NCBI GenBank assembly: GCA_024684375.1 | Contig: JAIKWZ010000019.1 | Location: forward strand, 1 to 64,000 | Direction of reading: 5' to 3' | Source: Clostridiales bacterium | Lineage (GTDB): Bacteria > Bacillota > Clostridia > Christensenellales > Aristaeellaceae | Length of the DNA stretch: 64,000 nucleotides | Shown here: one piece after another, positions 43,023 to 51,772 of the stretch | Numbering within the stretch: the first letter of the stretch is position 1 | How the letters are laid out: each line of letters starts with the position of its first letter | Program-made: the position numbers and the translations under genes | Notes under the pieces: generated by a model | Database searches by the model: none | Told to the model about the DNA's origin: nothing | What the model saw: the letters and a program-made list of their open reading frames with translations, nothing else

Positions 43023-44186
43023 ATGCCCGATACCGTATTAAGCCAGTTTACCCAAAGTTTTACCGAAGAAAAAAAAGCTTCCGAGCGGAAGCTTAAGATC
43101 GGCATCATCGGCTGCGGCTGGATCGCCGAAGCGCACATCGAGAGCTATCTGGAGATGGACGACGTGGAGATCGTCGCCGCCGCCGACCTTATCCCCGGCA
43201 AAGCCGAAGCGTTCATGAAGCGCTACGGGGTCGAGGGCGTACGCTTCTACCCCAGCCATAAGGAGCTCATCGACAACGAGCAGCTGGACGGTGTGAGCAT
43301 CTGCACATACAACACCCAGCATGCTGCCCCCGCCATTTACGCCCTAAAGCACGGCGTTAACGTGCTGCTTGAAAAACCCTTTACCGTCACCCTTGACGAG
43401 GCGATCGAGGTCATGAAGGCCGAAAAAGAAAGCGGCAAGATACTTTCCATCGGCTTCCAGCCCAGGGGCGACCTGAACATGCAGATGATAAAGAAAATAG
43501 TGGAAAGCGGCGCGCTGGGCAAGGTCTACTACATCCAGACCGGCGGCGGCAGGCGCAGGGGCATCCCCAACTCCACTTTCATCGAAAAGGAGACCGCCGG
43601 CATCGGCGCGCTGGGCGACATCGGCTGCTATTCCCTGGACATGGTGCTCAACGCCATCGGCTATCCCAAGCCCCTCACCGTGAGCGGCTACAAAAGCTCC
43701 TACTTCGGCCAGAGCCCCGAGTACGCCACCGCGGACCGCTTCCATACCGCCGAAGAGAACGCCGCCCGCTTCTCCGTTGACGACTTCGCCGCCGCGTTCG
43801 TGCGCCTGGAAGGCGATATCATCCTGGATTTCCGCATCTCCTGGGCCATGCACATGAACACCCCCGGCGACACGCTCATCCTCGGCACCAAGGCCGGCCT
43901 CAGGATCCCCTCCACCGACTGCTGGAACGGCAGCGTGGGCGGCGAGATGACCCTGTACCACGACCTGGCGGGCGTGCGCATGGAAGAGAAGATCCCGATC
44001 CTCAAGGACAACAGCGGTCACGGCCTGTTCTATAAGAAGATCCGCGGCTTCTTGGACGCGATACTCAACGGCACTCCCGCGCCCGTGCCTTCCAGCCAGA
44101 TCGTCATCAACCAGGCTATCATCGACGGCATCTGCAAGAGCGCCGAGCTGGGACGCGAGATCGAGATCAACATCCCCGAAGTCTGA
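43023..44186 (+). CDS. Gfo/Idh/MocA family oxidoreductase
   Basis: The 387-residue protein has the NAD(P)-binding Rossmann start KIGIIGCGWIAEAHIESYL, the conserved EKPFTVTLDEA and a C-terminal alpha/beta domain with GALGDIGCYSLDMVLNAIG. Such enzymes oxidise or reduce sugars or inositols. The first 23 residues precede the fold and are not typical. The start has GGGAGG 6-9 bases ahead. No sugar transporter is next to it, so the substrate is open. Confidence 0.87.
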   Translation: MPDTVLSQFTQSFTEEKKASERKLKIGIIGCGWIAEAHIESYLEMDDVEIVAAADLIPGKAEAFMKRYGVEGVRFYPSHKELIDNEQLDGVSICTYNTQHAAPAIYALKHGVNVLLEKPFTVTLDEAIEVMKAEKESGKILSIGFQPRGDLNMQMIKKIVESGALGKVYYIQTGGGRRRGIPNSTFIEKETAGIGALGDIGCYSLDMVLNAIGYPKPLTVSGYKSSYFGQSPEYATADRFHTAEENAARFSVDDFAAAFVRLEGDIILDFRISWAMHMNTPGDTLILGTKAGLRIPSTDCWNGSVGGEMTLYHDLAGVRMEEKIPILKDNSGHGLFYKKIRGFLDAILNGTPAPVPSSQIVINQAIIDGICKSAELGREIEINIPEV

Positions 44187-44240
44187 TAAGACCATTTTTG
44201 ATGTTGGGGAGGAGGCGCTCCATAAGCAAGCTGCCTCCTT

Positions 44241-44299
44241 CCGTTTTTGTATCCAGGAGACCCGGCGTATAACGCAGGGGTTCCAAGATACAAAAACGG
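44241..44299. repeat. 13-bp perfect inverted repeat (nested hairpins)
   Basis: CCGTTTTTGTATC (44241-44253) and GATACAAAAACGG (44287-44299) are exact inverse copies, 33 bases apart. Another hairpin (GGAGG...CCTCC region at about 44209-44240) stands before it and shares the T tract. The second arm overlaps the next terminator, so alternative foldings are possible. Confidence 0.6.
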
Positions 44300-44328
44300 C
44301 GGGGATATGCTCCCCGCCGCATTTTTTT
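44297..44328. terminator. Bidirectional terminator between the oxidoreductase and hpf genes
   Basis: CGGCGGGGA/TCCCCGCCG (9 bp, 5-base loop) is followed by CATTTTTTTG on the plus strand and preceded by CAAAAA, which is a T tract on the minus strand. It ends both facing genes. Confidence 0.88.
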
Positions 44329-44335
44329 GTTTGAT

Positions 44336-44878
44336 TCAGTTTTCGGGTTCAAGCAGGCCGTAGTCGCCGTCTTTCCTTACGTACAGCACGCACACTTTGC
44401 CTGTGTCCGCGTTATCGAACAGATAGAAGGAATGGCCCAGCTGCTCCAGCTGCATTATGGCGTCTTCCACGCTCATTGGTTTTACCTGGAAGCGCTTGAC
44501 CTTGACCACCTTGCGCTCGGGTTCCTCCTCCAAGATGGGCTCTTCGGGAGGCAGGAACGCCTCGGTGGGCAGCGGCGCGGGAGAGCGGAACTTCTTGTCC
44601 AGCTTGGTGCGGTGGCGGCGTATCTGCCCCTGCAGCTTATCCACGGCCTTGTCAACGGAGGCGTACATGTCGGTAGTGGTCTCCTCGGCGCGGAACAGCA
44701 TGCCCCTGTGGTTGATGGTTATTTCAGCTATATTCTTTCCCGCTCTTTCGAGAGTGAACTTCACTTGCGCTTCAGCGTCGGAGCCAAAAAACCATTCCAG
44801 CTTCTTGATTTTCTTTTCAGCGTAATCCTGAAGGCTGTCGGTAACGTCCATAAAGCGTCCGTAGTATTTGATATCCAT
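44336..44878 (-). CDS. hpf: Ribosome hibernation promoting factor, long form
   Basis: The 180-residue protein has the N-terminal S30AE ribosome-binding domain (about 1-100; VTDSLQDYAEKKIKKLEWFF) and the C-terminal domain of the long form (about 125-180; VVKVKRFQVKPMSVEDAIMQLEQLGHSFYLFDNADTG), separated by an acidic proline-rich linker. Long HPF pairs two 70S ribosomes into silent dimers during slow growth. The start MDIKYYGRF is set by AAAGGACGG about 9 bases before it. It is a single-gene unit. Confidence 0.94.
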   Translation of the reverse strand: MDIKYYGRFMDVTDSLQDYAEKKIKKLEWFFGSDAEAQVKFTLERAGKNIAEITINHRGMLFRAEETTTDMYASVDKAVDKLQGQIRRHRTKLDKKFRSPAPLPTEAFLPPEEPILEEEPERKVVKVKRFQVKPMSVEDAIMQLEQLGHSFYLFDNADTGKVCVLYVRKDGDYGLLEPEN

Positions 44879-45030
44879 ATATAGTACCGTCCTTTCCGAA
44901 ACATCGGTTGGGAAACTTCCCTGTCTTTTTATTTCCACGCGTTGTGTTAATTTTCCTGCATGTATAATAAATATTTTTTCAGCCCGACAAACTTAACCTT
45001 CCGGTAGTAAAATGTCCATGAGGTGATCGA

Positions 45031-45681
45031 ATGAAACCGCGTCTTGTGATATTCGATATGGACGGCACCGTGCTTGACACATTAAGCGACCTTCTAGGCG
45101 CGCTCAACCACGCCCTTGAACTGCACGGGCTCCCCAAGCATACTCTGGAACAGATGCGTTCCTATGTCGGCAGCGGCCTGTACGCCATGGTGACCCGCTC
45201 CCAGGGCCCGAACCCCGACAAGGCGCTGTGCGACAGCATCGCAAGGGATTTCAAAGCTTACTATCTGCAAAACTACAACATCTGCACCCGTCCATATCCC
45301 GGCATAGTCGATCTGCTGAAGACGCTGAGGACGAAGGGCATAAACTGCGCCATCTCGTCCAACAAGGTCGATTCCGCCGCCAAAGAGCTCTCCCGGGCGC
45401 ATTTCGGCGATCTGGTCAGCCTGTGCGTCGGAGAAAGCCCCGAAACGCCGCGGAAACCTGACCCCACAGGTACGCGTTGGCTTATGAAAGCTCTGGGCGC
45501 GACAGAAGCGGACACTGTATACGTGGGTGACAGCGACGTGGACTGCGAGACCGCAAAAAACGCCGGGCTTCCATTTATCGCCGTCACATGGGGTTTCCGT
45601 ACACGGGAGCAGCTGGAAGCGGCCGGGGCCACGGTGTTCGCCAACGATTGCGGCGAATTGCTGGATCTGCTTGTAAGTTGA
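45031..45681 (+). CDS. HAD family phosphatase, phosphoglycolate phosphatase-like
   Basis: This 216-residue protein starts with the HAD nucleophile motif IFDMDGTVLDT, carries a small helical cap, then SSNK, the Lys motif RKPDP and the metal motif VGDSDVDCETAKNAG. The layout is that of Gph/PpaX-type phosphatases. The exact substrate is not clear. It starts after TGAGGTGAT with good spacing. Its stop overlaps the promoter of the Rnf operon. Confidence 0.87.
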   Translation: MKPRLVIFDMDGTVLDTLSDLLGALNHALELHGLPKHTLEQMRSYVGSGLYAMVTRSQGPNPDKALCDSIARDFKAYYLQNYNICTRPYPGIVDLLKTLRTKGINCAISSNKVDSAAKELSRAHFGDLVSLCVGESPETPRKPDPTGTRWLMKALGATEADTVYVGDSDVDCETAKNAGLPFIAVTWGFRTREQLEAAGATVFANDCGELLDLLVS

Positions 45682-45706
45682 CTTGTACGCCTTTATGTCG
45701 TATAAT
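45678..45706 (+). promoter_or_regulatory. Promoter of the rnf operon
   Basis: TTGACT (45678-45683), a 17-bp spacer and TATAAT (45701-45706), about 32 bases before the rnfG ribosome binding site. The -35 overlaps the stop of the HAD gene. Confidence 0.8.
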
Positions 45707-45744
45707 AAAGTATATTTTATTTTTTTCACGAAGGTGTGATGCGA

Positions 45745-46344
45745 ATGAGTGAGAGCAACTCCCGGCGGAAGCTTCCGGCGTATCTGGTGCTTACGATAAT
45801 CACTCTTGTCGCGGGGCTGATCCTGGGGGGCGTGTACTCCCTTACCAAGGACCCCATCACGGCAAGGGAAAAGGCAGACGCAGACAGCGCCCGCAAAAAA
45901 GTGCTGCCTGCCGCGCAAAGTTTTGTGGATATGAGCGACGCCATGCCTGAAGGGCTCAAAAGCCTGTTTGCCGGGCTGGACGAGCAGGGCAATACCGTGG
46001 GTTACGCCGCTCAAATGCTCACCAAGGGATATGGCGGCGAGATAGAGGTCACCCTCGGGGCGGACATAAGCGGACAGATCACCGGCCTGATGGTAGGAGG
46101 CAGCAATTTCTCCGAGACGGCCGGGTTAGGCGCCCGGAGCAAGGACGAAGCGTTCACTTCCCAGTTCGCGGGCCGGACGGCTCCGCTGCGCGTGGTCAAG
46201 GGCAGCGAGGAGAAGGCCGCCGATACCATTGACGCCATCACCTCCGCCACCATCACCAGCAAGGCGGTAACGAAAGCGGCCAACGATATCATGGACGCGC
46301 TTGATGCCCTGCTGACGCCCGATACGGAAGGAGGCACGAAGTAA
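45745..46344 (+). CDS. rnfG: Rnf complex subunit RnfG (FMN-binding)
   Basis: RnfG is a membrane-anchored flavoprotein of the Rnf complex, which couples electron flow from ferredoxin to NAD+ with ion pumping. The 199-residue protein has one N-terminal membrane helix (about 14-34) and an FMN-binding domain. The DAITSATITS motif carries the threonine to which FMN is covalently bound. The ATG is set with GAAGGTG upstream; an ATG two codons earlier is possible. Finding rnfG first, before rnfC, is unusual: the standard clostridial order is C-D-G-E-A-B, and no G lies between D and E here. Confidence 0.9.
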   Translation: MSESNSRRKLPAYLVLTIITLVAGLILGGVYSLTKDPITAREKADADSARKKVLPAAQSFVDMSDAMPEGLKSLFAGLDEQGNTVGYAAQMLTKGYGGEIEVTLGADISGQITGLMVGGSNFSETAGLGARSKDEAFTSQFAGRTAPLRVVKGSEEKAADTIDAITSATITSKAVTKAANDIMDALDALLTPDTEGGTK

Positions 46345-47670
46345 ATGAAGCTTACCTTCAGACGGGGCGTGCATTTGTCCTACGCCAACAAAAATGCCAC
46401 CAAGACCAGCCCCATCAGGGATTTTGTCAGCGACGAGGTGCGTCTTATCACCTCCATGCATATCGGCGCCCCATCCAAGCCTATAGTCAAAAAAGGCGAT
46501 AAGGTGCTTTTGGGGCAGGTCATTGCTGAGCCCGTGGGCTTTCTGGGTATTCCCGTGCACGCCAGCGTATCCGGCGAAGTGACCGACGTGAGCATGATCC
46601 CTTACCTCGGCGAAGGCAACGTGGAGTGCATAACCATCGCCAACGACTACGAGGACAAGTGGACTGAGCTCAGCCCCCTGGGCGACGTGGAGACAGTCGA
46701 TCCCGCCCTGATCGTGCCCGCTATCAAAAACGCCGGTATCTGCGGCATGGGCGGCGCCAGCTTCCCCACCCACGTAAAGCTGTCCATCAAACCCGAGCAG
46801 AAGTGCGAGGCGGTGCTGGTCAACGGCGCGGAGTGTGAGACCCACCTGACCTGCGACCATCGCCTCATGCTGGAGCAGGGTGAAAAGATAATCGGCGGCT
46901 TACGGGCGGTCATGCGTGCCCTGAACAGCGACAAAGGCATTATCTGCATAGAAGACAACAAGCCTGACGCTATAGAGAACCTTAAGCGTCTGGCTTTGAA
47001 CGCGCAGGGCGTGAGCGTGCAGGTGCTCAAGACCAAATACCCCCAGGGCGGTGAAAAACAGCTTATCAACGCTGTATTGAAGCGCCAGGTGCCTTTCGGA
47101 AAGCTGCCTATAGACGTGGGCGCCGTGGTCGTCAACGTGGGCACCTGCGCCGCGATATACGACGCGGTGGTGTACGGCCGTCCCCTTATCAGCCGCGTGA
47201 CCACCGTCACGGGCTGCGTGAACCGTCCCTCCAACCTGCGCGTCAGGATCGGCACGGTCGTGGAGGACATGATCGGTGCGTGTGAGGGCTTCAGCACGGA
47301 GCCGGGCAAGATCGCTTTCGGCGGCGGCATGACGGGCCTGTGCCTGCCCGGTACTGACCTGCCCATGGCCAAAAGCACCAACGGCATAGTTGTTTACAGC
47401 GTAAAGGATTCCAAGTCCATAGATGAAGGCCCCTGTATCCGCTGCGGCAAATGCGTTGCCGCCTGCCCCATAGGGCTCAACCCATACCTTATCAAGCGCG
47501 CCGCAGACGCGGACAAACTGGAGGAAGCCAAAAAGCTTTATGTAAACGACTGCATTTTGTGCGGCTGCTGCTCCTATGAGTGTCCCTCCCGCCGCTGGCT
47601 CACCGCTTCATTCAAGATCGTCAAGCAAAAACTGGCCATTCAGGCCAAACAGAACGGAGGTAAAGGCTGA
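46345..47670 (+). CDS. rnfC: Rnf complex subunit RnfC
   Basis: RnfC is the soluble subunit that docks to NAD(H), resembling the 51-kDa subunit of complex I. The 441-residue protein has GMGGASFPTHVKL, a nucleotide/FMN-binding site, and two 4Fe-4S motifs in CIRCGKCVAACPIGLNP and CILCGCCSYECPSRRW. It starts directly at the end of rnfG and shares one base with rnfD (TGATG). Confidence 0.95.
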   Translation: MKLTFRRGVHLSYANKNATKTSPIRDFVSDEVRLITSMHIGAPSKPIVKKGDKVLLGQVIAEPVGFLGIPVHASVSGEVTDVSMIPYLGEGNVECITIANDYEDKWTELSPLGDVETVDPALIVPAIKNAGICGMGGASFPTHVKLSIKPEQKCEAVLVNGAECETHLTCDHRLMLEQGEKIIGGLRAVMRALNSDKGIICIEDNKPDAIENLKRLALNAQGVSVQVLKTKYPQGGEKQLINAVLKRQVPFGKLPIDVGAVVVNVGTCAAIYDAVVYGRPLISRVTTVTGCVNRPSNLRVRIGTVVEDMIGACEGFSTEPGKIAFGGGMTGLCLPGTDLPMAKSTNGIVVYSVKDSKSIDEGPCIRCGKCVAACPIGLNPYLIKRAADADKLEEAKKLYVNDCILCGCCSYECPSRRWLTASFKIVKQKLAIQAKQNGGKG

Positions 47671-48584
47671 TGTCGCTGAGACTTTCCACTTCCCCCCATC
47701 TGCGCTCGCCCCACTCCTCCACCCGGCTGATGCTCAACGTGATCATCGCTTTGACGCCTGCCGCTGCTTTCGGCGTGTATAACTACGGTTTCAAGGCGCT
47801 CATGCTCATACTCGTGTCCATGGTGAGCGCGGTGGTGAGCGAGTACCTGTGGCAGCGGCTGACCAACCGTCCCGTGCGGATAAAGGACTGCTCCGCGCTG
47901 GTCACAGGCATGATACTCGCCCTGTGCGTCACACCCGAAGCGCCATGGTGGATGCTGGTGGTAGGCAGCGCCTTCGCCATCATCGTGGTCAAGGAGCTGT
48001 TCGGCGGCATTGGCGACAATTTCATCAATCCCGCGCTGGCGGCAAGAGCCATGCTGCTCGCCTCCTGGCCCATGGTTATGACACGGCATATTGATATTGA
48101 CGGAGTGTCAAGCGCCACTCCTCTGGCGGAAGGCGCGCAAAGCCAGTTTTCTTACCTTGACCTGCTCATCGGAAGGATACCGGGCGTCATAGGCGAGACC
48201 TGCAAGCTGGCGATAATAGTCGGCCTGGTGTATCTTATCGTGAGCCGCACCGTCACCTGGCGGATACCCGCGTTCACTATCCTTTCCGCTTTCGTGATGG
48301 CCTGGATAGTGGGGCTCGACCCCATTTACCACGTGCTCAGCGGCGGCATAATCTTCGCCGCGGCGTTCATGGCCAACGACTACACCACCTCCCCCATGAC
48401 CCGTGGTGCGCAGATAGTATATGCCTCAGGCATAGGTGTGATAACCATCATAATCCGCAAGTGGGGCGCGTATCCCGAAGGCGCCACCTATGCGGTGCTG
48501 TTCATGAACCTGCTTACGCCCCTGCTGGACAGATACATTCCCCACAGGGTGTACGGCCACTCCAAAAGGGAGGCGAAAAACTGA
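47670..48584 (+). CDS. rnfD: Rnf complex subunit RnfD
   Basis: A 304-residue membrane protein with about eight to nine predicted helices. It carries the flavinylation motif DGVSSATPL, where FMN is attached to threonine. Conserved GGIGDNFINPALAARAML is also present. It is overlapped by rnfE at its stop. RnfD is part of the ion-translocating core, and shares ancestry with NqrB. Confidence 0.95.
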   Translation: MSLRLSTSPHLRSPHSSTRLMLNVIIALTPAAAFGVYNYGFKALMLILVSMVSAVVSEYLWQRLTNRPVRIKDCSALVTGMILALCVTPEAPWWMLVVGSAFAIIVVKELFGGIGDNFINPALAARAMLLASWPMVMTRHIDIDGVSSATPLAEGAQSQFSYLDLLIGRIPGVIGETCKLAIIVGLVYLIVSRTVTWRIPAFTILSAFVMAWIVGLDPIYHVLSGGIIFAAAFMANDYTTSPMTRGAQIVYASGIGVITIIIRKWGAYPEGATYAVLFMNLLTPLLDRYIPHRVYGHSKREAKN

Positions 48585-49216
48585 TGAGCAAGGACAATAA
48601 GCTTTCAAAGATCTTCCTGAACGGCGTGATCACCGAGAATCCCACTTTCCGCCTGGTACTGGGCACATGCCCCACGATGGCGGTGACCACCAGCGCACTC
48701 AACGGTCTGGGCATGGGAGCCGCGGCCACTTTCGTGCTGATCGGTTCCAACACCGTGATCTCCCTGCTCAGGAAATTCATTCCCGACCGGGTCAGGATCC
48801 CCGCGTTCATAGTGGTCATCTGCACGTTCGTGACCATGATACAGCTTATAATGCAGGCCTACCTGCCCTCATTGTACGCGGCGCTTGGCATATTCATCCC
48901 CCTTATCGTGGTCAACTGCATAATCCTCGCCCGCGCGGAAGCTTTCGCCAGCAAAAATCCGGTGCTTGACAGCGCGGTGGACGGACTGGGCATGGGCGTA
49001 GGCTTCACCCTCGCTCTCACGCTCATAGGCGCGGTCAGGGAACTGCTGGGCAACGGTTCCTTGTTTGGAGTGAACATACTCGGCGAATCCTACCAGCCCA
49101 TGCTGCTGGCGGTGCTGGCCAGCGGTGGCTTCCTGACTTTCGGCCTCATGCTCGGCGTTTTCAACGCCATAATGAACAAGATCCGCTTAAAGCGCATAAG
49201 GGAGGAGGCCAGATAA
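48584..49216 (+). CDS. rnfE: Rnf complex subunit RnfE
   Basis: This 210-residue membrane protein has about six helices and the family motif ENPTFRLVLGTCPTMAVT. It resembles NqrD. The ATG is set by AAAAGGGAGG and overlaps the rnfD stop by one base; a longer frame upstream is only a shadow of rnfD. RnfE with RnfA forms the membrane core. Confidence 0.95.
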   Translation: MSKDNKLSKIFLNGVITENPTFRLVLGTCPTMAVTTSALNGLGMGAAATFVLIGSNTVISLLRKFIPDRVRIPAFIVVICTFVTMIQLIMQAYLPSLYAALGIFIPLIVVNCIILARAEAFASKNPVLDSAVDGLGMGVGFTLALTLIGAVRELLGNGSLFGVNILGESYQPMLLAVLASGGFLTFGLMLGVFNAIMNKIRLKRIREEAR

Positions 49217-49795
49217 ATGCTTAACCTGCTTTTGTTCATGGTGAGCTGCGTTATCACCAACAACTTTATCTTCTCCCGCTTTCTGGGCTGCTGCCCCTTC
49301 CTGGGCGTTTCGAATAAGGTGGAAACCGCTGTATCAATGGGCATCGCTGTCACCTTCGTAATGACTCTGGCGTCGCTCATAACCTACATAGTGTACCACT
49401 TTGTGCTGCTGCCGCTCAGCCTGAGCTTTATGCAGACCATCGCCTTCATACTGGTCATAGCGGCGCTGGTCCAGTTCGTGGAAATGTTCCTGAAAAAGGC
49501 GTCACCTTCCCTGTACAGCGCGCTGGGCATTTACCTGCCCCTTATAACCACCAACTGCGCGGTGCTGGGCGTGGCGACCCTGAACGTGAACAACGATTAC
49601 AACCTGCTTTACTCCGTGCTGAATGGCTGTTTCGGAGGCATAGGCTTCCTGCTGGCCATAACCCTTATGGCAGGCGTCAGGGAAAGGCTGGAATCCTCCA
49701 AGATACCCGAGTGCATGAAAGGTTTCCCCATCAGCCTGGTGACCGCAGGGCTTATGGCCATGGCGTTCATGGGCTTTAACGGCCTGGTCAAGTAG
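49217..49795 (+). CDS. rnfA: Rnf complex subunit RnfA
   Basis: A 192-residue membrane protein of about six helices, similar to NqrE, with the family stretch ITNNFIFSRFLGCCPFLGVS and a second ITTNCAVLG. The cysteines in these stretches are conserved and bind a shared iron centre with RnfE. It follows rnfE without any gap. Confidence 0.96.
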   Translation: MLNLLLFMVSCVITNNFIFSRFLGCCPFLGVSNKVETAVSMGIAVTFVMTLASLITYIVYHFVLLPLSLSFMQTIAFILVIAALVQFVEMFLKKASPSLYSALGIYLPLITTNCAVLGVATLNVNNDYNLLYSVLNGCFGGIGFLLAITLMAGVRERLESSKIPECMKGFPISLVTAGLMAMAFMGFNGLVK

Positions 49796-49807
49796 GAGGG
49801 CGTGAGT

Positions 49808-50617
49808 ATGACAGTGATACTTGTTTCCGCGCTGACACTGGGGCTGCTGGGGCTGATATTCGGGCTGGTACTGAGCTACGCGGGAAAGAAATTCAGCGTA
49901 CCGGTAGACGAGCGCATCGAAAAGGTCCGCGCGTGCCTGGGCGGCGCGAACTGCGGCGCGTGCGGTTTCCCGGGCTGCGACGGCTTCGCTGCCGCCGTGG
50001 TAAAGGGCGAGGCGCCCGTAAACGGCTGCGCTCCGGCGGGAGAAAGCGGTGCGAAAAAGATCGCCGAGATAATGGGCGTTACCGCCGAAACGGGCGAGCG
50101 CATGGTGGCGCGGGTGCTGTGCCAGGGTTCCGCCGGCATCGCGAAGGAACGCTATCTGTACGATGGCTATAAAAGCTGCATGGTGGCCTCCGGCATAGCC
50201 GGCGGTCCCAAGCAGTGCCGTTTCAGCTGCATAGGCCTGGGCGACTGCATGGCGCACTGCGCTTTCGGCGCCATACAGATGAAAAACGGCCTGTGCGTTA
50301 TAGATGAAGATCTGTGCCGCGCCTGCGGCGAGTGCGTCAAGGCGTGTCCCAGGGGCGTTATCAAGCTGCTGCCTCAGAGACAGAAGCACATTGTGCGCTG
50401 CCGGAACTCTGACGTGGCAAGGGAGGCCCGCAAGGTCTGCATGCATGCCTGCATGGGCTGCGGCCTGTGCAAGAAAAACTGCTCCGCCGAAGCCATCACC
50501 GTGGAAAACGGCTTTGCCCGCATTGATCCCGAAAAGTGCATCGGCTGCGGCAAGTGCGCTTCCGTATGTCCCTCCAAGGCCATTACCGACAGCCTGACAC
50601 ATGACCAGATCTCCTGA
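49808..50617 (+). CDS. rnfB: Rnf complex subunit RnfB (ferredoxin-accepting)
   Basis: This 269-residue protein has one N-terminal helix, then a 4Fe-4S domain (GANCGACGFPGCDG) and several ferredoxin-type motifs. The motifs are CRFSCIGLGDCMAHC, CRACGECVKACP, CMHACMGCGLCKKNC and CIGCGKCASVCP. It takes electrons from reduced ferredoxin. The ATG has GGAGG 8 bases ahead; a GTG two codons upstream is also possible. Its end overlaps the next gene by 17 bases. Confidence 0.95.
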   Translation: MTVILVSALTLGLLGLIFGLVLSYAGKKFSVPVDERIEKVRACLGGANCGACGFPGCDGFAAAVVKGEAPVNGCAPAGESGAKKIAEIMGVTAETGERMVARVLCQGSAGIAKERYLYDGYKSCMVASGIAGGPKQCRFSCIGLGDCMAHCAFGAIQMKNGLCVIDEDLCRACGECVKACPRGVIKLLPQRQKHIVRCRNSDVAREARKVCMHACMGCGLCKKNCSAEAITVENGFARIDPEKCIGCGKCASVCPSKAITDSLTHDQIS

Positions 50618-51122
50618 CACTGTGATCGCCCTTGGCATGTTCGACGGCCTTCACGCGGGTCATCTGGCAGTAATAAACGCCGCGATCGGCCTGGCGAAGG
50701 CCAAAGGCGCCCGCAGCATCGTTTATACCTTCATTGAAAACCCGAAATCCGTGCTGGGTCCCTCTCCCGTTCCCCTTATGAGCTTTGAGGAAAAGCTCGC
50801 CGCGCTCAAGCAGACGGGCGTTGACGAGATCAAGGCCGTGCACTTCACCAAAGCACTGGCCTCCACCTCTCCCGAAGCGTTCGTGGAAGGGCTTATAAGC
50901 GACTGTTCCCCCGCGGCGTTCGTGTGCGGAGAGGATTATACCTTCGGTGCCGGAGGGCGAGGCACCGCCGCCGTTCTCAGCCGGCTCGCCGCTAAGCACG
51001 GCATCGAGACTGTGATCGTGCCGCTGGTCAAGATCCGGCTGTCCTCCGACAGTGAACCCGTAAAGCTCTCTTCAACGCTTTTGAGAGAGCTCAAGCAGTC
51101 AGGCAGAAAGAGGCGAACATGA
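50601..51122 (+). CDS. FAD synthetase-domain protein (RibF N-terminal part only)
   Basis: The 173-residue protein has the nucleotidyltransferase motif GMFDGLHAGHLAVI and the later SSTLLRELKQSG typical of the RibF N-terminal domain, which turns FMN into FAD. A normal RibF has about 310 residues with a C-terminal flavokinase; that half is absent. It overlaps rnfB by 17 bases and RibU by 4 bases, so it is made with a flavoprotein complex and a riboflavin importer. FMN would have to come from another flavokinase. Confidence 0.85.
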   Translation: MTRSPDTVIALGMFDGLHAGHLAVINAAIGLAKAKGARSIVYTFIENPKSVLGPSPVPLMSFEEKLAALKQTGVDEIKAVHFTKALASTSPEAFVEGLISDCSPAAFVCGEDYTFGAGGRGTAAVLSRLAAKHGIETVIVPLVKIRLSSDSEPVKLSSTLLRELKQSGRKRRT

Positions 51123-51772
51123 GTTCTCCATATATAACCCCCCGCCGCATCGCGCGGGTGGCAGTGCTGGCCGCGCTCAGCGCGGTATTGTACTTTATTC
51201 CCGGCATTCCTATCTTTCCTCCAATTTACAAGCTGGATTTCTCCACCGTGCCCGTAATGGTAGGCGCGCTTATCGGAGGACCTATCGACGCGCTTATCGT
51301 GCTGCTGATAAAAGACCTTACCGGGCTTTTGCACTCCAGCAGCATGGGCGTGGGTGAACTGGCGGACTTTCTGACATCAGCGGCGCTGGTCGTGAGCCTG
51401 TGGGGCATCTGCGCAGCCCTCGCCCGGAAAGACGGCGCGCAGGCTTCCGCCCATTCCATATTCATTCTCCAGCACGAAAGCCTCGACATCTGGAAGCTGA
51501 TCTGCGCGTTTATACTGTCCGTCATAGCCATGGCGGCTGTGGGAGCCATAGTGAATTACTACATAATGATCCCCTTCTATGTGAACGTTATGCATCTTTC
51601 CGATGATACGATAATCGCCATGATGGCGAAGCTTGTGCCTTCCATAACCTCAATAGGCAAGCTCATCGCCTACGCCACTGTGCCGTTTAACCTTATCAAA
51701 GGCGCGATCATCTGCGTTATAACCTACCCGCTTTACAAAGCAGTCTCACCCATAATCAAAAAGTTCGAATAA
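51119..51772 (+). CDS. ribU: Riboflavin ECF transporter substrate-binding subunit RibU
   Basis: The 217-residue membrane protein has six or so helices and RibU features: IYKLDFSTVPVMVGALIGGP and the MGVGELADFL stretch. RibU binds riboflavin and works with the general ECF module (EcfA, EcfA', EcfT), which is not encoded here. The start ATG overlaps the previous stop (ATGA). No FMN riboswitch is seen because the gene lies deep inside the operon. Confidence 0.85.
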   Translation: MSSPYITPRRIARVAVLAALSAVLYFIPGIPIFPPIYKLDFSTVPVMVGALIGGPIDALIVLLIKDLTGLLHSSSMGVGELADFLTSAALVVSLWGICAALARKDGAQASAHSIFILQHESLDIWKLICAFILSVIAMAAVGAIVNYYIMIPFYVNVMHLSDDTIIAMMAKLVPSITSIGKLIAYATVPFNLIKGAIICVITYPLYKAVSPIIKKFE

